Of a DNA stretch of 64,000 nucleotides, positions 61,424 to 64,000 are shown one piece after another. How positions within the stretch are numbered: the stretch's first letter is position 1; each line of letters opens with the position of its first letter. Origin of the DNA: Lunatimonas lonarensis (GTDB lineage: Bacteria; Bacteroidota; Bacteroidia; Cytophagales; Cyclobacteriaceae). Below the pieces are notes generated by a model. It ran no database searches, was not told the origin of the DNA, and saw nothing but the letters and a program-made list of their open reading frames with translations. The position numbers and the translations under genes are program-made. Location of the stretch: the NCBI RefSeq assembly GCF_000390185.1, contig NZ_AQHR01000073.1, positions 60,573-124,572 of the forward strand. Reading direction: 5' to 3'.

Positions 61424-63898
61424 TCAGAATAGGTAGCTCACGGAAGTTGTAAAGAGTGTCCCCCGTTGAAACTGAAAGATAGGACTGTCCACCGAGGGAT
61501 CTACTTTTGTAGAACCGTACAGAAACGTTGAGTTTTCGAAAAACCGATAGGGAGCGTTAAGCAGGTCCTGCACCCCTGCCTTCAGGGTCAGTTTCTCCGT
61601 CAGGTTTTTGCTCACTGTCAGATCCACTGCGTGTCTGGGAAGTTCGAATATGGTTGGAAAAAGGTAGTTTCCTACTGCATAAATACGCTGTCCGAAAACA
61701 TTGTAAGCAGCTCCTACCTGAAATCCCCTTTCTACGTGATCGTATACCAAGCCAGCATTGATGATGTAGGGCGACTGACCCTGAAGCGGCCTCCTTTGGT
61801 CTTGCGAAAGGTCCTCCCCAGGGCCAAAGTCTACCTCCGAGTAGATTAAAGAAGCATTTAAGTTTACCTGAAACCGGTTAAGGAAGGCTGATCCAAATAC
61901 ATTTTGAAACGATTTTCTAACTTCTACTTCCGCTCCATAGTTATAGGCACTCTCAGCATTTCCATAAGCAAAACCAGGAGACTCTGTCTGCACCACGATC
62001 TTGGCTTCTATGGGATTTAGAAAATACTTGTAAAAAACCCCGAAACTGATCGTCTCGCCGGGCCGGGGATAGGTTTCTATCCGCAAGTCCACATTGTGGA
62101 TGTCCGCCACCCGGAGATCCGGATTACCGGTCACGGTTGCTTCCAATCTGAAATCATAATACTGAAAGGGTGCAATCTCCCTAAATTCAGGACGGTTGAC
62201 CGTCTTTCCATACCCAAACCGAACCAGTGTATTTTCCGCCAGACTGTAATCAACGTTTAGAAATCCCAGGGGCGAAAATACCGGATTGCTGATGGTAAGG
62301 CTACCAACGTCGTTGGCGGAATTGACTTCCTGCATATTGTTTTCCACGCGCACACCTCCCGAAAGATTAAACTGTCCTATTGGGTAGACCACGGATAGGT
62401 AACCGGCTGTCAGCAGGTTTTGGGCGGTGTAGCTGTCTACCGGACGGGTACCTTCCTCTATGACGAGCCCGTTGGATCTTCGGATATTATCCGGCGCAAA
62501 AATCTGATCCACGGGCAGATTTCTGATCTGCTCGCCTATGGCAGGATCATTTCCTCCTCCAGGATACAGGTAGTTGATGTACCGGGCATCGAATGTTCTG
62601 CTCCTAAATTCGGCCAGGTAACCGGCTTTTATTTTTCTGGGGCGCTCATCACTTCCTCCCAGCATTTTCTCAAAGCTCAAGGAATTCGAAAGTCCATTCT
62701 CAGTCAGTTCTCCCCAGTACCTACCCGTATCAAACAGGTTTGAACTTGGTGGCAAAATCATCGAAAAGGGAGCGTCAGAGCTTGGGCTGCTGCCAAATTG
62801 GATGGTCCTAAACCGCCTCAAGTCGGGTTCAAGCTCCGCAATGTGATTAAGCCCAAGCACCCAATTAAGTGAAGAGCTCGATGCTGGAAATTGATGGGTG
62901 CCTTCCAGTTGGCTTGTCAACAGGGTTCGGCTTCTGTACTGAAGCATGTAGTTTCTCCTAAGATTACCTGCAAATTGCTGGTAATCGTACCCCTCCCTTA
63001 CTACGGTGGTGTTTTCGCCTATCTGGTTAAAGAGGTTCTTGAACTCTATCCTGTTAAACGCATTGATGCGGTAGTTCCAGTTCGAAATGATCCCGATCCG
63101 ATTATCCTTTTCATACGTAGCGTCCTCAAAAGCAAATCTTCTCAAAATGGGCAGTTCGCGGTTTTCCCAGGTGAAATACCGAAAAAAGTCCCGGGCATAC
63201 TGCTGATAACTTTGAGAAATATTGAAAGACGTGACCGTAGAAAGACTGCCAGGGCCTTTAAGGCCAAAGTTTTTACCGAAGCTAATTCCCGCTGAGATAT
63301 CCGGAATGGCTTGGGTTTGCTGTGGCAAAAAGTCATTTCGAAGACCTTTCCCGGCGGTTTCTCTGAGTTCAGAAAAACGGCTGGTTCCCTGAAGCACCTC
63401 ACGATCGGGAAACCCTGCCGGCAAGCTTCGGAGGCCATTGTCAAATCCAAGCAGATCTGTCCGTGACCCTTCTGCCTGAAGGTACTTTTGAAAGGTAGTC
63501 CCCGGTCGTACACCCAATCCTACGCTTACCTGTGTGAAATCCTCGGTGAAGGCATTTTTGGTATACAGCTTAATTAAGCCTCCAGAAAAATCTCCCGGGT
63601 TTTCTGGAGATCCAGACTTGAATATCAGCATGCGATCGAGTACTTGGGAAGGTATGAGATCAAAGGAAAAAGTCCGCCGGTCTATCTCTGTGCTAGGCGC
63701 AATGGCGTTGTTGATCATTACTTGGTTATAACGCTCCGGAACCCCCCGTACCATTACAAAACGGTTGTTCACGATCGTGATTCCAGGCACCCGGCTCATG
63801 GCCTGGGCAGCATCGCGATCTTGGGAGAGTCTGATTTGCTCCGAGGAAATCCCGCTCACTACATTCAGCGATCGGCGCATTTCCGAGATTACGGCCAT
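61424..63898 (-). CDS. TonB-dependent outer-membrane receptor, 5' end disrupted or incomplete
   Basis: The ATG at 63898 yields 824 residues that begin inside the protein: the plug domain (RRSLNVVSGISSEQIRLSQDRDAAQAMSRVPGITIVNNRFVMVRGVPERYN) starts at once, and signal peptide and carboxypeptidase-like domain are lacking. Upstream in the same frame SLEDADELGEVIVTAARETSTQ, the classical linker before the plug, is still coding (to 63964), so the real protein began earlier. Two in-frame TAA codons (63965-63967 and 63971-63973) then interrupt the frame. The barrel is intact and ends in SVSYLF. It is the first gene of an operon with a beta-helix lipoprotein. Without a signal peptide the truncated form would not be exported. 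Confidence 0.85.
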   Translation of the reverse strand: MAVISEMRRSLNVVSGISSEQIRLSQDRDAAQAMSRVPGITIVNNRFVMVRGVPERYNQVMINNAIAPSTEIDRRTFSFDLIPSQVLDRMLIFKSGSPENPGDFSGGLIKLYTKNAFTEDFTQVSVGLGVRPGTTFQKYLQAEGSRTDLLGFDNGLRSLPAGFPDREVLQGTSRFSELRETAGKGLRNDFLPQQTQAIPDISAGISFGKNFGLKGPGSLSTVTSFNISQSYQQYARDFFRYFTWENRELPILRRFAFEDATYEKDNRIGIISNWNYRINAFNRIEFKNLFNQIGENTTVVREGYDYQQFAGNLRRNYMLQYRSRTLLTSQLEGTHQFPASSSSLNWVLGLNHIAELEPDLRRFRTIQFGSSPSSDAPFSMILPPSSNLFDTGRYWGELTENGLSNSLSFEKMLGGSDERPRKIKAGYLAEFRSRTFDARYINYLYPGGGNDPAIGEQIRNLPVDQIFAPDNIRRSNGLVIEEGTRPVDSYTAQNLLTAGYLSVVYPIGQFNLSGGVRVENNMQEVNSANDVGSLTISNPVFSPLGFLNVDYSLAENTLVRFGYGKTVNRPEFREIAPFQYYDFRLEATVTGNPDLRVADIHNVDLRIETYPRPGETISFGVFYKYFLNPIEAKIVVQTESPGFAYGNAESAYNYGAEVEVRKSFQNVFGSAFLNRFQVNLNASLIYSEVDFGPGEDLSQDQRRPLQGQSPYIINAGLVYDHVERGFQVGAAYNVFGQRIYAVGNYLFPTIFELPRHAVDLTVSKNLTEKLTLKAGVQDLLNAPYRFFENSTFLYGSTKVDPSVDSPIFQFQRGTLFTTSVSYLF

Positions 63899-64000
63899 TT
63901 GGGTACTGGTTTCCCGTGCGGCGGTGACAATGACTTCACCTAATTCATCCGCGTCCTCCAGCGATTACGCTTAAAAATAATTGGTCTGTAAATTAATCGA

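Noticed and set aside
1..64000. tRNA, rRNA, CRISPR arrays, riboswitches
   Set aside because: I looked in all gaps above about 150 bases and saw no cloverleaf, spaced direct repeats or conserved aptamer sequence; a covariance-model search was not possible here.

Overview
The window looks like chromosome of a member of the Bacteroidota, most likely order Cytophagales (Cyclobacteriaceae-like). The evidence is indirect: a TonB-dependent receptor with a partner surface lipoprotein, many small lipoproteins, the DUF2975/XRE, DUF3127, DUF5690 and DabAB families, A-rich leaders with few Shine-Dalgarno sequences, and several promoter candidates of the form TTG-N19-21-TAnnTTT. No rRNA, tRNA, CRISPR array, integrase or intact insertion sequence was recognised.

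Layout. 1-0.8 kb: minus-strand operon of a two-helix holin-like protein, a one-helix protein and the start of a prenylglyceryl-phosphate synthase. 1-2.3 kb: exported porin-like protein. 2.3-10.2 kb: GH67 alpha-glucuronidase, Nudix hydrolase and beta-lactamase-fold serine hydrolase, then a phosphonate-type cluster (PhnZ-like HD oxygenase divergent from a DUF5690 MFS carrier and an HpnW-type FAD oxidoreductase). 10.2-19 kb: defence island, HsdM-HsdS-XRE-HsdR followed by a DUF262/DUF1524 (GmrSD-like) protein. 19-34 kb: mostly housekeeping (flippase-like membrane protein, ScpA, Dxs, GH5, alpha/beta hydrolase, MscS, membrane-anchored MutS-like ATPase, PurK-PurE, DUF3127) plus a small exported Cys-x2-Cys protein behind a palindromic operator and an FG-GAP lipoprotein carrying one haem motif. 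34-38.5 kb: yeast-type cytosine deaminase, receiver protein and a large multi-PAS kinase. 38.6-45.2 kb: dissolved inorganic carbon uptake operon DabA-DabB-SulP. 45.2-52.5 kb: GH78 rhamnosidase, then an operon DUF2975-XRE-P-type ATPase. 52.7-54.5 kb: a TonB-like exported protein and a lipoprotein. 54.6-58.5 kb: five-gene minus-strand operon with two paralogous small cysteine proteins, MbnP-like lipoprotein, MbnH-like dihaem peroxidase and an outer-membrane barrel, which I read as a copper-handling system without methanobactin genes. 59-64 kb: lipoprotein, beta-helix lipoprotein and TonB-dependent receptor; the receptor's open frame is broken upstream by two in-frame stops just inside the window edge.

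The most interesting parts are the copper operon (54.6-58.5 kb), the phosphonate cluster (6.9-10.2 kb), the XRE gene with twin operators inside the restriction locus (13.3-13.7 kb), and the metal-type operator over the promoter at 27.45-27.5 kb. All family assignments come from reading motifs in the translated sequence; no database search was run.
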